From contig NZ_JASHHX010000002.1 of assembly GCF_030056575.1 (NCBI RefSeq), positions 248,001 to 312,000 on the forward strand: DNA of 64,000 bases, read 5' to 3'. Made by a program: the position numbers and the translations under genes. Positions 27,028 through 36,933 of this stretch are shown piece by piece. The notes under the pieces were generated by a model, which was not told the origin of the DNA, did no database searches, and worked only from the letters and a program-made list of their open reading frames with translations. This stretch comes from Rhodoblastus sp. 17X3 (GTDB lineage Bacteria; Pseudomonadota; Alphaproteobacteria; Rhizobiales; Beijerinckiaceae). The stretch's first letter is position 1, and the number at the start of each line of letters is the position of its first letter.

Positions 27028-28527
27028 ATGGCCGTACTTGAAAAGAAAATCGACCGCGCTCTGATGACGGTCGCCGCTCCCGAAACCAATTTTCGCACGC
27101 CTCCCGCCAATATCGAGGCGGAACAGGCGCTGCTGGGCGCGATCCTCGTCAATAACGACGCTTTCGATCGCGTCTCGGACTTTCTGAAGCCGGAGCATTT
27201 CGCCGAGGAGCTGCACCGCCGCATCTATGAAATCGCCGGCCAGCTGATCCGCGCCGGCAAGCTGGCCACGCCGGTCACGCTGAAGACTTTTCTGGGCGAC
27301 ATCGACCTCGGCGGCATGACCATTCCGCAATATCTGGCGCGACTGGCGGCGGAAGCTACCACCATCATCAATGCGGTGGATTACGGCCACGCCATCCACG
27401 ACCTCGCCCTGCGGCGCGATCTGATCTCCATCGGCGAGGATGTCGTCAACACCGCCTTCGACGCGGGCGTGGACGCCAGCCCGCGCGCCCAGATCGAGGA
27501 GGCCGAGCGCAAGCTCTACGCGATCGCCGAGACGGGGCGCTACGAAGGCGGGTTCCATCGCTTCTCCGAAGCGCTAACCAGCGCCGTGGACATGGCGGCC
27601 CGGGCCTGGGAGCGCGACGGCGGACTCTCGGGCGTCGCCACCGGCATGAACGACCTCGACAGGATGATGGGCGGGCTGCAGGCTTCCGACATGATCATCG
27701 TCGCGGGCCGTCCCGGCATGGGCAAAACTGCGCTGGCGACCAATATCGCCTTCAATGTCGCGCGCGCCTATCGCGGCGAAGCGCAGCCAGACGGAACGCA
27801 TCTCACCGTCAATGGCGGCATCGTGGGCTTTTTCTCGCTGGAAATGTCGTCCGAACAGCTCGCCACCCGCATCATCGCGGAGCAGGCCCAGGTCCCGGGC
27901 TACAAGATCCGCCGCGGCGACATCACTGAGGCGGAATTCCATCGCATCACCCACGCCGCGCGGGAAATGCAGAGCATTCCCTTCTATATCGACCATACCG
28001 GCGGCATTTCCATCGCCCAGCTCACGGCCCGCGCGCGGCGCCTCAAGAGGCAGCGCGGCCTCGATTTGCTGGTGGTGGATTACCTGCAATTGCTGTCCGG
28101 CTCGCGCGCGCGCAGCGACAATCGCGTGCAGGAGCTTACGGAAATCACCACCGGCATGAAGGCCTTGGCAAAAGAATTGAATGTGCCGATCATCGCCCTG
28201 TCACAATTGTCGCGTCAGGTCGAATCGCGCGACGACAAGCGGCCGCAATTGTCGGATCTGCGCGAATCCGGCTCGATTGAACAGGACGCCGACGTCGTGA
28301 TTTTCGTCTATCGCGAGGAATATTACCTGAAGAACAAGCAGCCGCGCGAGGGCACGCCGGAGTTCATGACCTGGCAGAGCGAAATGGAGCGCGCCCACGG
28401 CAAGGCCGAGGTGATCATCGGCAAGCAGCGCCACGGACCGACCGGCACGGTGGAGCTGGCATTCGAGGGCGAATATACGCGATTCAGCGATCTGGCGCAG
28501 GACGATCACCTGCCCGCCCATATGTGA
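27028..28527 (+). CDS. dnaB: Replicative DNA helicase
   Basis: Hexameric helicase that unwinds DNA at the fork. 499 aa from the ATG at 27028 with AGGA upstream. N-terminal domain: PPANIEAEQALLGAIL...FYxxxH-equivalent segment (LKPEHFAEELHRRIYE). RecA-like C-terminal domain: AGRPGMGKTALA (P-loop), FSLEMSSEQLATR, LLVVDYLQLL (Walker B), SQLSRQVESRDDKRPQLSDLRESGSIEQDAD. No intein or insertion. It begins the dnaB-alr-radA-cvpA-purF run. Confidence 0.97.
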   Translation: MAVLEKKIDRALMTVAAPETNFRTPPANIEAEQALLGAILVNNDAFDRVSDFLKPEHFAEELHRRIYEIAGQLIRAGKLATPVTLKTFLGDIDLGGMTIPQYLARLAAEATTIINAVDYGHAIHDLALRRDLISIGEDVVNTAFDAGVDASPRAQIEEAERKLYAIAETGRYEGGFHRFSEALTSAVDMAARAWERDGGLSGVATGMNDLDRMMGGLQASDMIIVAGRPGMGKTALATNIAFNVARAYRGEAQPDGTHLTVNGGIVGFFSLEMSSEQLATRIIAEQAQVPGYKIRRGDITEAEFHRITHAAREMQSIPFYIDHTGGISIAQLTARARRLKRQRGLDLLVVDYLQLLSGSRARSDNRVQELTEITTGMKALAKELNVPIIALSQLSRQVESRDDKRPQLSDLRESGSIEQDADVVIFVYREEYYLKNKQPREGTPEFMTWQSEMERAHGKAEVIIGKQRHGPTGTVELAFEGEYTRFSDLAQDDHLPAHM

Positions 28528-28536
28528 GGACCTTTG

Positions 28537-29712
28537 ATGACGGATGGGGCGTCTTCCGACGAGGACCGGGCGATGGGGGAATCCATCCTCACGGTCGATC
28601 TCGGCGCTCTGGCGGAGAACTGGCGCCGCCTGTCCGCCCGCGTTCGGGGCGCGGAATGCGCAGCTGTGGTCAAGGCCAACGCCTATGGCCTCGGCGTCGC
28701 GCCGGTCGCGCAGGCCCTGCTCGACGCGGGCTGCCGGACTTTTTTCGTCGCGCATCTCCGCGAGGGCGAGATCCTGCGGCAGGTTGTGCGGGACGGCGCG
28801 CAGGCGCGCATCTTTGTCCTGAATGGCCTCGCCCCCTCATCGGCGCGTTTCTTTGTCGAATCGCAGCTCATCCCGGTGCTCGGCTCGCTGCCGGAGATTG
28901 CCGAATGGGCTGAATTTTGCGTCGCCGACGGCGTCCCCCACCCTGCGGCGATCCATATCGACACCGGCATGAACCGGCTCGGCCTCGCCGCGCGCGACCT
29001 CAAGCTCGCCCGCGCCCTGACGAGCTCCTTCACGCCCGTTCTGGCAATGAGCCATTTCGTCTCGGCGGAAGACATTTCGGCGCCAAGCAACCGGCTGCAG
29101 ATCGAACGTTTCGAGCAGGCCTGCGCCCAACTGCCGCCCATGCCGGCGTCGCTGTGCAACAGCTCGGGCCTGTTTCTCGAAGACGCGCCCTTTCTCGACC
29201 TGTGCCGCCCGGGCTACGCGCTTTACGGCGGCAATCCCACGCCCGGCAGCGATAATCCAATGCGTCGCGTCGTCGGCCTGTCGTCGCTCGTGCTTCAGGT
29301 CCGCGACGTCGCGGCCGGCGAGGCGGCGGGCTATAACGCCCGCTGGACCGCGCCCTCGCGCCGACGGCTCGCGACCATCAATCTCGGCTATGCCGACGGC
29401 TATCCGCGCAGCGGCTCCGAGGGGCCGATCGGCGCCGAGGTCTTCGCGGGCGGGCATTACTGTCCGATCGTCGGGCGGATTTCGATGGACCTCTCGATCA
29501 TCGACATCAGCGAGACCGGCCCGTTGCGACGCGGCGACCGTGTCGAGATTCTCGGACCCAATATCAGCATCGACGAACTCGCCGCCGAATCCGGGACGAT
29601 CGGCTACGAGATCCTGACCCGGCTCGGCGCGCGGTACCGGCGCGAATATATCCACGGCGCGGAGACGCCGGCCGAGGCTCCGGCGAGCGAGGACGCTAAT
29701 CCTCCCGCCTGA
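28537..29712 (+). CDS. alr: Alanine racemase
   Basis: PLP enzyme that makes D-alanine for peptidoglycan. 391 aa from the ATG at 28537, nine bases after the dnaB stop and preceded by TGAGGACC. The PLP lysine K46 is in VVKANAYGLG. The second catalytic base, a tyrosine, is in AAGYNARW near residue 268. RISMDLSIIDIS and GYEILTRLGARYRR mark the C-terminal barrel. The first 15 residues are variable, and a later ATG (MGESILTV) is an alternative start. Confidence 0.96.
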   Translation: MTDGASSDEDRAMGESILTVDLGALAENWRRLSARVRGAECAAVVKANAYGLGVAPVAQALLDAGCRTFFVAHLREGEILRQVVRDGAQARIFVLNGLAPSSARFFVESQLIPVLGSLPEIAEWAEFCVADGVPHPAAIHIDTGMNRLGLAARDLKLARALTSSFTPVLAMSHFVSAEDISAPSNRLQIERFEQACAQLPPMPASLCNSSGLFLEDAPFLDLCRPGYALYGGNPTPGSDNPMRRVVGLSSLVLQVRDVAAGEAAGYNARWTAPSRRRLATINLGYADGYPRSGSEGPIGAEVFAGGHYCPIVGRISMDLSIIDISETGPLRRGDRVEILGPNISIDELAAESGTIGYEILTRLGARYRREYIHGAETPAEAPASEDANPPA

Positions 29713-29729
29713 AATTGGCGTGCGGAGGC

Positions 29730-29760
29730 TGGACAAGCCGCAATGGCTATGTTCTATAAT
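29730..29760 (+). promoter_or_regulatory. Candidate radA promoter
   Basis: A perfect TATAAT (29755-29760) stands out in this GC-rich DNA, with TGGACA (29730-29735) upstream at 19 bp, slightly long spacing. Transcription would begin near 29767, downstream of the first possible ATG of the radA frame (29743). This agrees with the TTG start at 29824 proposed for radA. Evidence is by eye only. Confidence 0.35.
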
Positions 29761-29823
29761 TGTTCTCGTTTGAAGTCCGGATTCCCGGCTTTTTTGGAAC
29801 CCCGTCTTTTTTGGATTCCTGCC

Positions 29824-31266
29824 TTGGCCAAAGCGCGCACATCTTTCATCTGCCAGAATTGCGGCGCGGTTTCCCCGCGCTGGCAGGGGAAATGCGAAGC
29901 TTGCAACGAATGGAACACTCTGGTCGAGGAGGCGCCTTCGGCGGGCATCGGGGCGCTTGCCGCGCGCAATGCCAAAAAGGGCCGGGTCTTCGCGTTGGAA
30001 GGCCTGACCGGGGAAGCCAAGCCCGCGCCGCGCCTGCTTTCGGGCATGGCGGAACTGGACCGCGTCACCGGCGGCGGCTTCGTGCCCGGTTCAGTCCTGC
30101 TGATCGGCGGCGAGCCGGGCATCGGCAAGTCCACCCTGCTCATCCAGTCCTGCGCCGCTCTGGCGCGGCGGGGCCAGCGCGTGGTCTATATTTCCGGCGA
30201 GGAGGCCGTCGCCCAGGTGCGCCTGCGCGCCGAGCGGCTGGGCTTGAGCGACGCGCCGGTCGAGCTGGCGGCGGAAACCTCCGTCGAGGATATTATCGCC
30301 ACGCTCTCGACGGGACGGCTTCCCGCTCTGGTGGTGATCGATTCGATCCAGACCATGTGGACCGAGACCGCCGAGGCGACCCCTGGCACCGTGACGCAGG
30401 TCCGCTGTGCGGCGCAGGCGCTGATTCGCTTCGCCAAACTGTCAGGCGCCTGCGTGATTCTCGTCGGCCACGTGACCAAGGATGGCCAGATCGCGGGCCC
30501 GCGCGTGGTGGAGCATATGGTTGATGCTGTGGCCTCATTCGAGGGCGACGGCTCGCACCATTTCCGCATTCTGCGCAACGTCAAGAACCGCTTCGGGCCG
30601 ACCGACGAGATCGGCGTGTTCGAAATGACTGGCGCCGGTTTGTCCGAAGTCGGCAATCCGTCGGCGCTCTTTCTCGCCGGGCGCGACGGCTCGGCTCCCG
30701 GCGCGGCGGTGTTTGCCGGCATGGAGGGCACTCGGCCCGTGCTGGTCGAGATTCAGGCTCTGGTGGCGCCAAGCACGCTCGGCACGCCGCGCCGCGCCGT
30801 GGTTGGCTGGGACCCGAATCGCCTGTCCATGCTCGTCGCCGTGCTGGAAACCCATGGCCGGGTGCGGCTCGGCCAGCACGATATATATCTGAGCGTGGCG
30901 GGCGGCGTGAAGATTTCGGAGCCGGCCGCCGACCTCGCCGCCGCTGCGGCGCTCGTGTCCTCGCTCACAGGCGCCGTGCTGCCGCAGGACATGGTGTTTT
31001 TCGGCGAGGTCGCCTTGTCCGGCGCCGTGCGCCCATCGCCGCACGCCAATTTGCGGCTCAAGGAGGCGGCAAAGCTCGGCTTTTCGCGCGCCGTCGCGCC
31101 GCAGGGGCCGCAGGAGGGCGAGGGCGCCGGCAAGAATGGGGGAATCGCCCAGCGCCCGGTTCGCCATATCGGAGAGGCCATCGCCGATATCGCCGCCCTC
31201 GGCCGTGGCGCGCCGCCGAGAGAAACTCCAAGAGACTCACAAAGACCTGCGCGCGCCGCCGTTTAA
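29824..31266 (+). CDS. radA: DNA repair protein RadA
   Basis: Branch-migration ATPase that helps RecA-mediated recombination. I start it at TTG 29824 because the protein then opens MAKARTSFICQNCG, the standard RadA N-terminus; the ATG at 29743 adds 27 unconserved residues and overlaps a likely promoter. 480 aa. Zinc finger C10, C13, C24, C27. Walker A GGEPGIGKSTLL, Walker B LVVIDSIQTMW, the RadA-specific KNRFGPTDE, and a C-terminal Lon-like domain (GGVKISEPAADLA, PHANLRLKEAAKLGF). The start is the only uncertain part. Confidence 0.95.
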   Translation: MAKARTSFICQNCGAVSPRWQGKCEACNEWNTLVEEAPSAGIGALAARNAKKGRVFALEGLTGEAKPAPRLLSGMAELDRVTGGGFVPGSVLLIGGEPGIGKSTLLIQSCAALARRGQRVVYISGEEAVAQVRLRAERLGLSDAPVELAAETSVEDIIATLSTGRLPALVVIDSIQTMWTETAEATPGTVTQVRCAAQALIRFAKLSGACVILVGHVTKDGQIAGPRVVEHMVDAVASFEGDGSHHFRILRNVKNRFGPTDEIGVFEMTGAGLSEVGNPSALFLAGRDGSAPGAAVFAGMEGTRPVLVEIQALVAPSTLGTPRRAVVGWDPNRLSMLVAVLETHGRVRLGQHDIYLSVAGGVKISEPAADLAAAAALVSSLTGAVLPQDMVFFGEVALSGAVRPSPHANLRLKEAAKLGFSRAVAPQGPQEGEGAGKNGGIAQRPVRHIGEAIADIAALGRGAPPRETPRDSQRPARAAV

Positions 31267-31409
31267 ACTGCTGGCGCCGAGCCTATCGACGCCAGAGGCC
31301 GCATTAGCTATAAGCTTGCGCGAAGAAAGACGGCGGAAGATCGCCTCCCTTGTCTTCCGCTCCCGGCTGCTGCGCCGGAACCTGATTTCATCGCTGTTCG
31401 AGGCGCCGA

Positions 31410-32147
31410 ATGCCGTCTTATCTTGACCTGGGTCTTCTCGCCGTCGTTCTCGTTTCTGCTCTGCTCGCCACGGTGCGGGGCTTCACCCGCGAGGTCATGG
31501 CGATCTTTTCCTGGGGCGCGGCGGCGGCTGCGGCGGTCTATTTCTACCCGCTCCTGATCCCCAAGCTCGCGGACCCCGCCTCGCCGGTCTTCATCAGCAA
31601 GGAGGCCCTGCGCCCCTACGCCGCCGGCGCCGCCATCTTCTTCGTCGCGCTGATCATCGTCTCCTTCATCACCATCCGCATTTCGGACGCGATTCTCGAT
31701 TCCAAGATCGGCGCGCTGGACCGGTCGCTGGGCTTCCTGTTCGGCGCAGTGCGCGGGTTGCTGCTCTGCGCCATCGCCTTCATCTTTTTCAATTGGCTCG
31801 CCCCGGAAGCCGCCAGTCCCACGGCTGGCGGCGTTGGCTCCAGCGCGGCCCTGCGCAATCAATGGCTGGCCAATTCGCGCAGCCTGCCGCTGCTGAAGGC
31901 CACAAGCGACCAATTGCTCGCGCTTCTCCCGGACGACCCCGACGGCCTGCTGGCGAAATTCAAGAAGCCGAAGCTGCCCGCCACAGGCGAGGAGGCGCCG
32001 CCGCCGGAAACGGATTCCGAGCCGAAAACCGCGCCCGCGACGCCCTCGCCTCCGGTCCCGCCCACGCGTCCCGGCAAGCCGGCGGCTGCGCCCGCGGCGC
32101 CTGACGACAAGAAAACCATCGATAATCTTCTCAAGAACACGCGCTGA
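31410..32147 (+). CDS. CvpA family membrane protein
   Basis: 245 aa. Four hydrophobic helices in the first 145 residues, with the CvpA pattern LDLGLLAVVLVSALLATVRGFTRE and LDRSLGFLFGAVRGLLL. The last 90 residues are Pro/Ala-rich and probably disordered. It lies directly upstream of purF, as cvpA does in E. coli, where it is needed for colicin V production; the general function is unresolved. A 143-bp gap after radA contains only a weak hairpin. Confidence 0.9.
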   Translation: MPSYLDLGLLAVVLVSALLATVRGFTREVMAIFSWGAAAAAAVYFYPLLIPKLADPASPVFISKEALRPYAAGAAIFFVALIIVSFITIRISDAILDSKIGALDRSLGFLFGAVRGLLLCAIAFIFFNWLAPEAASPTAGGVGSSAALRNQWLANSRSLPLLKATSDQLLALLPDDPDGLLAKFKKPKLPATGEEAPPPETDSEPKTAPATPSPPVPPTRPGKPAAAPAAPDDKKTIDNLLKNTR

Positions 32148-32292
32148 TCAAGATTACCGTCCAGCGGCGCTGGAAATTTCGGCAAAGACTTTCCATTTGT
32201 CGCACAGAGGTTTATTGAGCACTCTTTCGCTAATGGGGCGATAGATACGCCTCGCGCGCGGATATTTTTCGCGCGCAACTGGAGCCAGGACA

Positions 32293-33792
32293 ATGGATCA
32301 ATCCGGTGCGGGGCGAGGCTTGACCGCCAATTACGACATGGCCGCGGACTTTGACATGGACGCCGACCGCTTGCGCGAGGAGTGCGGCGTTTTCGGCATT
32401 TTCGGCCATCCCGACGCGGCCGCCATCACCGCGCTCGGCCTGCACGCCTTGCAGCATCGCGGTCAGGAGGCGGCGGGCATCGTGTCCTATGACGGGCGGC
32501 GCTTCAATTCCGAGCGCCGCATGGGCATGGTCGGCGACACTTTCTCGAAGGCCTCGACGATCGAGCGCCTGCCCGGCGATCGCGCCATCGGCCATGTGCG
32601 TTATTCGACGACCGGCGAAACCATCCTCCGCAATGTCCAGCCCCTGTTCGCCGAACTCGACTCGGGCGGCTTCGCGGTCGCCCACAACGGAAATCTCACG
32701 AACGCGCTGACGCACCGCCGCGAGTTGATCCGCGCGGGCGCGATCTATCAATCGACCTCCGACACCGAAGTCGTGCTGCATCTTGTCGCCCGCAGCCGCA
32801 AACATTCGGTCGTCGACCGCTTCATCGAAGCGCTGCGCCAACTCGAAGGCGCTTACGCCTTCGTCGCCATGAGCAACAAGAAGCTGATCGGCGCGCGCGA
32901 TCCGCTAGGCATTCGTCCGCTTGTCCTCGGCCAGCTCGATGGCCATTACATTCTGGCTTCGGAAACCTGCGCGCTCGACATCATTGGCGCCCATTTCATC
33001 CGCGACGTCGAAAATGGGGAAATCGTCGTGATTTCGGATGAAGGGCTGGAAAGCATCCGGCCCTTTCCGCGCCAGCCCGCCCGCCCCTGCATCTTCGAAT
33101 ATATCTATTTCGCCCGTCCCGATTCCATCGTCCACGGCCGCTCGGTCTATGACGTGCGAAAGGAAATGGGCGCGCAGCTCGCGCGGGAAAATCCGCTCGA
33201 CGCCGATGTCGTCGTGCCCGTGCCCGATTCCGGCGTTCCGGCGGCGATCGGCTATGCACGCGCCTCTGGAACGCCGTTCGAGCTGGGCATCATCCGCAAC
33301 CATTATGTTGGCCGCACCTTCATCCAGCCGACGCAAACGGTGCGCGAACTGGGCGTGCGCATGAAGCATTCCGCCAATCGCGCGGTGGTCGCGGGCAAGA
33401 GGATCGTGCTGCTCGACGATTCCATCGTGCGTGGGACGACGTCGGTGAAAATCGTGCAGATGATGCGCGAAGCCGGCGCCAAGGAAGTGCATTTCCGCAT
33501 TTCCTCGCCGCCGATCACCCATCCCGATTATTACGGCATCGACACGCCGCAACGCGACAAGCTGCTCGCCGCGACCCACACTCTGGAAGAGATGCGCGCC
33601 TGGATCGGCGCCGATTCCCTCGCCTTCCTTTCGGTGGACGGCATTTATCGCGCCATGGGCTGCGACGGCCGCGACCCGAATCGCCCGCAATTCACCGACC
33701 ATTGCTTCACCGGCGACTATCCGACCACGCTGACCGACATGAATGGCAAGGATATTCGCGCGCAATTGTCGCTGCTCGCCGAAACCGGCTGA
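32293..33792 (+). CDS. purF: Amidophosphoribosyltransferase
   Basis: First committed step of purine synthesis: PRPP plus glutamine to phosphoribosylamine. 499 aa. The Ntn glutaminase nucleophile is C31 (REE-CGVFGIFGH), so a 30-residue propeptide must be removed. HALQHRGQEAAGI, the HNGNLTN loop and the PRPP site VLLDDSIVRGTTS are intact. The segment that supplies one Fe-S cysteine in the Bacillus-type enzyme (HPCFYGID) reads HPDYYGID, so a [4Fe-4S] cluster is unlikely. GGAGCCAGGA precedes the ATG. A 145-bp gap after cvpA may hold a promoter. Confidence 0.97.
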   Translation: MDQSGAGRGLTANYDMAADFDMDADRLREECGVFGIFGHPDAAAITALGLHALQHRGQEAAGIVSYDGRRFNSERRMGMVGDTFSKASTIERLPGDRAIGHVRYSTTGETILRNVQPLFAELDSGGFAVAHNGNLTNALTHRRELIRAGAIYQSTSDTEVVLHLVARSRKHSVVDRFIEALRQLEGAYAFVAMSNKKLIGARDPLGIRPLVLGQLDGHYILASETCALDIIGAHFIRDVENGEIVVISDEGLESIRPFPRQPARPCIFEYIYFARPDSIVHGRSVYDVRKEMGAQLARENPLDADVVVPVPDSGVPAAIGYARASGTPFELGIIRNHYVGRTFIQPTQTVRELGVRMKHSANRAVVAGKRIVLLDDSIVRGTTSVKIVQMMREAGAKEVHFRISSPPITHPDYYGIDTPQRDKLLAATHTLEEMRAWIGADSLAFLSVDGIYRAMGCDGRDPNRPQFTDHCFTGDYPTTLTDMNGKDIRAQLSLLAETG

Positions 33793-33817
33793 CCCCCACC
33801 ACCAACAGGCCTCTCTG

Positions 33818-34585
33818 ATGTCCGATCTTTCCTCGCCCGGCGGCAAGCTCGCCGGCCGTATCGCCCTCGTCACCGGCGCCTCGCGCGGCGTCGGGCGCGC
33901 CGTTGCGCTCGAACTCGCCCGCCGCGGCGCCCATGTCATCGCCATGGCGCGGACACAGGGCGCGCTGGAGGCTCTGGACGACGAGATCCGGGCGCTCGGC
34001 GGCGAGGCCACCCTCGTTCCTTGCGACGTCACCGATTTCGCGGCGCTCGACCGACTCGGCGCCGCGATTCACGAGCGTTGGGGCAAGCTTGACATCTTCG
34101 TCGGCAATGCCGGCGTGCTCGGCCCGCTGACGCCGATCTCCCATTGCGATCCGGACAAGTGGGACAAGCTTTTCGCGGTCAATGTCACCGCAAATTACCG
34201 GCTGCTGCGCTCGCTCGATCCGCTGCTGCGCGCCTCCGACGCGGGCCGCGTCGTTCTCATTTCCTCCGGCGCGGCTCAAAGGGCGGATTATCGCGCGTTC
34301 TGGGGACCCTATGCGGCCTCGAAAGCCGCGCTCGACGCGATCCTGCGCTCCTATGCCGCCGATGTCGTCAATGTCTCGAACGTCAAGGCAATGAGCGTCA
34401 ATCCCGGTCCGCTGCGCACCAAGATGCGGGCCTCGGCCATGCCGGGCGAAGACCCGTCGACCTTGCGCACGCCTGAGGAATTCGCGCCGAAACTGGTTGA
34501 TCTGTGCGACCCGGACTGGACCGAAACCGGCCGGATCTACGATTTCCCGGCCGACAAGGTGCTGTCCTTCCAGGGACCGGCTTGA
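33818..34585 (+). CDS. SDR family NAD(P)-dependent oxidoreductase
   Basis: 255 aa from the ATG at 33818, 25 bp after purF. Classical short-chain dehydrogenase signature: TGASRGVGRA, FVGNAGVLGP, Ser in LISSGAAQ, and YAASKAAL with the catalytic Tyr/Lys. Substrate unknown. The purF-SDR-der neighbourhood recurs in Hyphomicrobiales, so it is probably a conserved housekeeping reductase. The frame opens earlier inside purF, but that segment is a shadow. Confidence 0.85.
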   Translation: MSDLSSPGGKLAGRIALVTGASRGVGRAVALELARRGAHVIAMARTQGALEALDDEIRALGGEATLVPCDVTDFAALDRLGAAIHERWGKLDIFVGNAGVLGPLTPISHCDPDKWDKLFAVNVTANYRLLRSLDPLLRASDAGRVVLISSGAAQRADYRAFWGPYAASKAALDAILRSYAADVVNVSNVKAMSVNPGPLRTKMRASAMPGEDPSTLRTPEEFAPKLVDLCDPDWTETGRIYDFPADKVLSFQGPA

Positions 34586-34590
34586 GCAAG

Positions 34591-34608
34591 GCCCGGCTCA
34601 AGCCGGGC
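34591..34608. terminator. GC hairpin between convergent genes
   Basis: A 7-bp perfect stem, GCCCGGC with GCCGGGC, around TCAA lies in the 31-bp gap between the SDR gene (plus) and der (minus). There is no T-tract on either side, so it is at best a weak two-way terminator or an RNA-end stabiliser. Confidence 0.4.
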
Positions 34609-34616
34609 GCCTCGCC

Positions 34617-36032
34617 TCAGCGCTTGCGCTTTTTCCCCGCATAGGGATTGTCGCCCTGCTTCAGGGTGAGGCGGATCGGCGTGCCCGGCAAGGCGAAGGT
34701 CTGGCGCAGTCCATTGACGAGATAGCGCTGATAGGAGTCCGGCAGCTCGTCGAGCTGGTTGCCGAAAACGACGAAATGCGGCGGCCGCGCCTTGGGCTGG
34801 GTCATGTAGCGGATCTTGATGCGGCGTCCGGCCACGGCCGGCGGCGGATTCTGGTCGATCGCGCCTTCGAGCCAGCGGTTGAGCCGACCTGTCGAAATGC
34901 GCCGGTTCCAGATTTCATGGGCCTTGATCGCGGCTTCGATCAGCGCGTCGACGCCCTGCCCCGTCGCGCCGGAAACCGGAACAACCGCCGCGCCGCGCAC
35001 TTGCGGCAGCAAGCGCTCGGCCTCCTCGCGGAGTTCAACCAGTTTCGCGCCCTTGTCCTCGATCAGGTCCCATTTGTTGACGCCGATGACGAGCGCACGG
35101 CCCTCGCGCGCGGCAAGGTCGGTAATGGTCAGGTCCTGTTTTTCGAACGGAATGGTCGCATCGAGCAGGATGACGACGACTTCGGCGAAGCGCACGGCGC
35201 GCAGGGCGTCGGCGGCGGCGAGCTTTTCGAGCTTGTCGTCGATCCGGGCGCGCCGGCGCAGGCCGGCGGTGTCGAAAACCTTGAGGGCGCGTTCCTGCTC
35301 GCCCTTGCGCCAGACATATTCGACGCCAATGGAATCGCGCGTGACGCCCGCCTCCGGCCCGACCAGGAGGCGGTCCTCGCCGAGCAGTCGGTTGATGAGC
35401 GTGGATTTGCCCGCATTGGGCCGGCCGACGATGGCGATGCGTAGCGGCTTGGTCGGGTCGAGTTCGCTGCCGTCCTCGTCCTCGGCGAGAACCAGCCTCT
35501 CGCGCACGTCCTCGTCGTCTTCCGACAGCGCCGTGGCTTCCGGCAAGGCGGTGAGCAGCGACGCATAAAGCTCCGCCAGGCCGTCGCCATGTTCGGCGGA
35601 CAGCGCGACCGGATCGCCGAGGCCGAGCGTGAAGGCGTCATAGGCGCCCGCCTCGCCCGCCCGCCCTTCGGCCTTGTTGGCGATGACGATCAGCGGCTTG
35701 CCGGCGCGGCGCGCCAGCGACGCGAAATGCCGGTCTTCGGGCGTGACGCCGACGCGCGCGTCCATCACGAAGAAGATTGCGTCCGCATCCTCGATCGCCG
35801 CCTCGGTTTGGGCGCGCATGCGGCCGGTGAGCGTTTCGACGCCGCCCTCTTCCAGGCCGGCCGTGTCGATGATGGTGAAATTCAGGTCGCCGAGCTTCGC
35901 CTCGCCCGCGCGGCGGTCGCGCGTGACGCCCGGCTGGTCGTCGACAAGCGCGAGCTTCTTTCCGACCAGCCGGTTGAACAAAGTGGACTTGCCGACATTG
36001 GGGCGGCCGATGATGGCGACGGTAAAGGTCAT
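34617..36032 (-). CDS. der: Ribosome biogenesis GTPase Der
   Basis: EngA: two tandem GTPase domains needed for 50S assembly. 471 aa from the ATG at 36032. Domain 1 has [18 protein letters not shown] and NKAE; domain 2 has [20 protein letters not shown] and NKWD. The C-terminal KH-like domain contains [20 protein letters not shown]. The basic tail GKKRKR is typical. One-base coupling with the upstream TPR gene (TAATG). Confidence 0.97.
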   Translation of the reverse strand: MTFTVAIIGRPNVGKSTLFNRLVGKKLALVDDQPGVTRDRRAGEAKLGDLNFTIIDTAGLEEGGVETLTGRMRAQTEAAIEDADAIFFVMDARVGVTPEDRHFASLARRAGKPLIVIANKAEGRAGEAGAYDAFTLGLGDPVALSAEHGDGLAELYASLLTALPEATALSEDDEDVRERLVLAEDEDGSELDPTKPLRIAIVGRPNAGKSTLINRLLGEDRLLVGPEAGVTRDSIGVEYVWRKGEQERALKVFDTAGLRRRARIDDKLEKLAAADALRAVRFAEVVVILLDATIPFEKQDLTITDLAAREGRALVIGVNKWDLIEDKGAKLVELREEAERLLPQVRGAAVVPVSGATGQGVDALIEAAIKAHEIWNRRISTGRLNRWLEGAIDQNPPPAVAGRRIKIRYMTQPKARPPHFVVFGNQLDELPDSYQRYLVNGLRQTFALPGTPIRLTLKQGDNPYAGKKRKR

Positions 36033-36769
36033 TATTTCTTTGGGTTCTGGTCGGCCGGCTTGTCGGAAGCGGGCTCGGGGGGGGCCGCCTTGGCGGGCGC
36101 CGGCGGGGCGGAAGCCGCCGGCGTGAATTTGCCTCCGCCGCGCACCAGCGACAGATAGGCGTTGACTTGCTGGCGCAGGTCCTCGGGCGCCTTGGAATCG
36201 ACTACGATCTGGTCGAACCACTTGCCGGCGTCTTCGAAATCGCCGCGCTTCAGGGCGGCGAGGCCGAGAAATTCCCGCGCGGTGTGGCGGAAGGAGCCGT
36301 CCAGCAGCGGCGTGAGACGCTGCTCCAGTTCGGCCTTGCTGGCTTCGTCCACCCGCAGCAGGGCGGCGCGCAGACGGGCGACATCGCGCAGCAGACTGTC
36401 GAGCGCGCTATCGGCGGCGAGCGCGTCCAGTTCCTTCACGGCCGTCGCGCGGTCCGACAAGGCGCGTTCCTCGGCCGCGCGCAGTCGCGCCAGCGTCTGA
36501 TAGCCCAGCGGCGCGGTCCTGGCGAGTTCCTCGAAGGCGGCGGTCGCGGCTTCCGGCTTGCTGTCCCTGGACAGCGCCTGCGCCGCCGCATAGGCCGCCC
36601 CGGCCGCCTCGGCGCGCGACTGACGCTGATGGCTCAGGAAGACAAAAATGGCGGTGCCGACCACGATCGCGGCGGCCAGGCCATAGACGACGATGGAATA
36701 TCGCGACCACAGCCGTTTCAGCACGTCAGAGCGGACGTCTTCATCGACTTCGCGGAAAATATCGGCCAT
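36032..36769 (-). CDS. YfgM-like TPR membrane protein
   Basis: 245 aa from the ATG at 36769 ([20 protein letters not shown]). One membrane helix (about residues 27-47), then helical repeats of TPR type (about 50-200) and a Pro/Ala tail. The N-terminus and position next to der match the TPR_21/YfgM group; E. coli YfgM works with the SecYEG-PpiD complex in the periplasm. The bamB gene often found between them is absent here. Function inferred from family and context. Confidence 0.8.
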   Translation of the reverse strand: MADIFREVDEDVRSDVLKRLWSRYSIVVYGLAAAIVVGTAIFVFLSHQRQSRAEAAGAAYAAAQALSRDSKPEAATAAFEELARTAPLGYQTLARLRAAEERALSDRATAVKELDALAADSALDSLLRDVARLRAALLRVDEASKAELEQRLTPLLDGSFRHTAREFLGLAALKRGDFEDAGKWFDQIVVDSKAPEDLRQQVNAYLSLVRGGGKFTPAASAPPAPAKAAPPEPASDKPADQNPKK

Positions 36770-36933
36770 TTCGTTTTTCCCTTGCGCCTTTCGCCTTGCG
36801 GTTAGCACGGCGCGGCGTCAAAGGCGAGGATCAGCCGCGTTTTTCTCGCGCGTCACGCTCAATCGGAGCGGGCGCGTCGCCGCCATAGCCAAGGACCTTC
36901 CGGGATCCGATCGGCGTTGGCACGGGTGTAATT

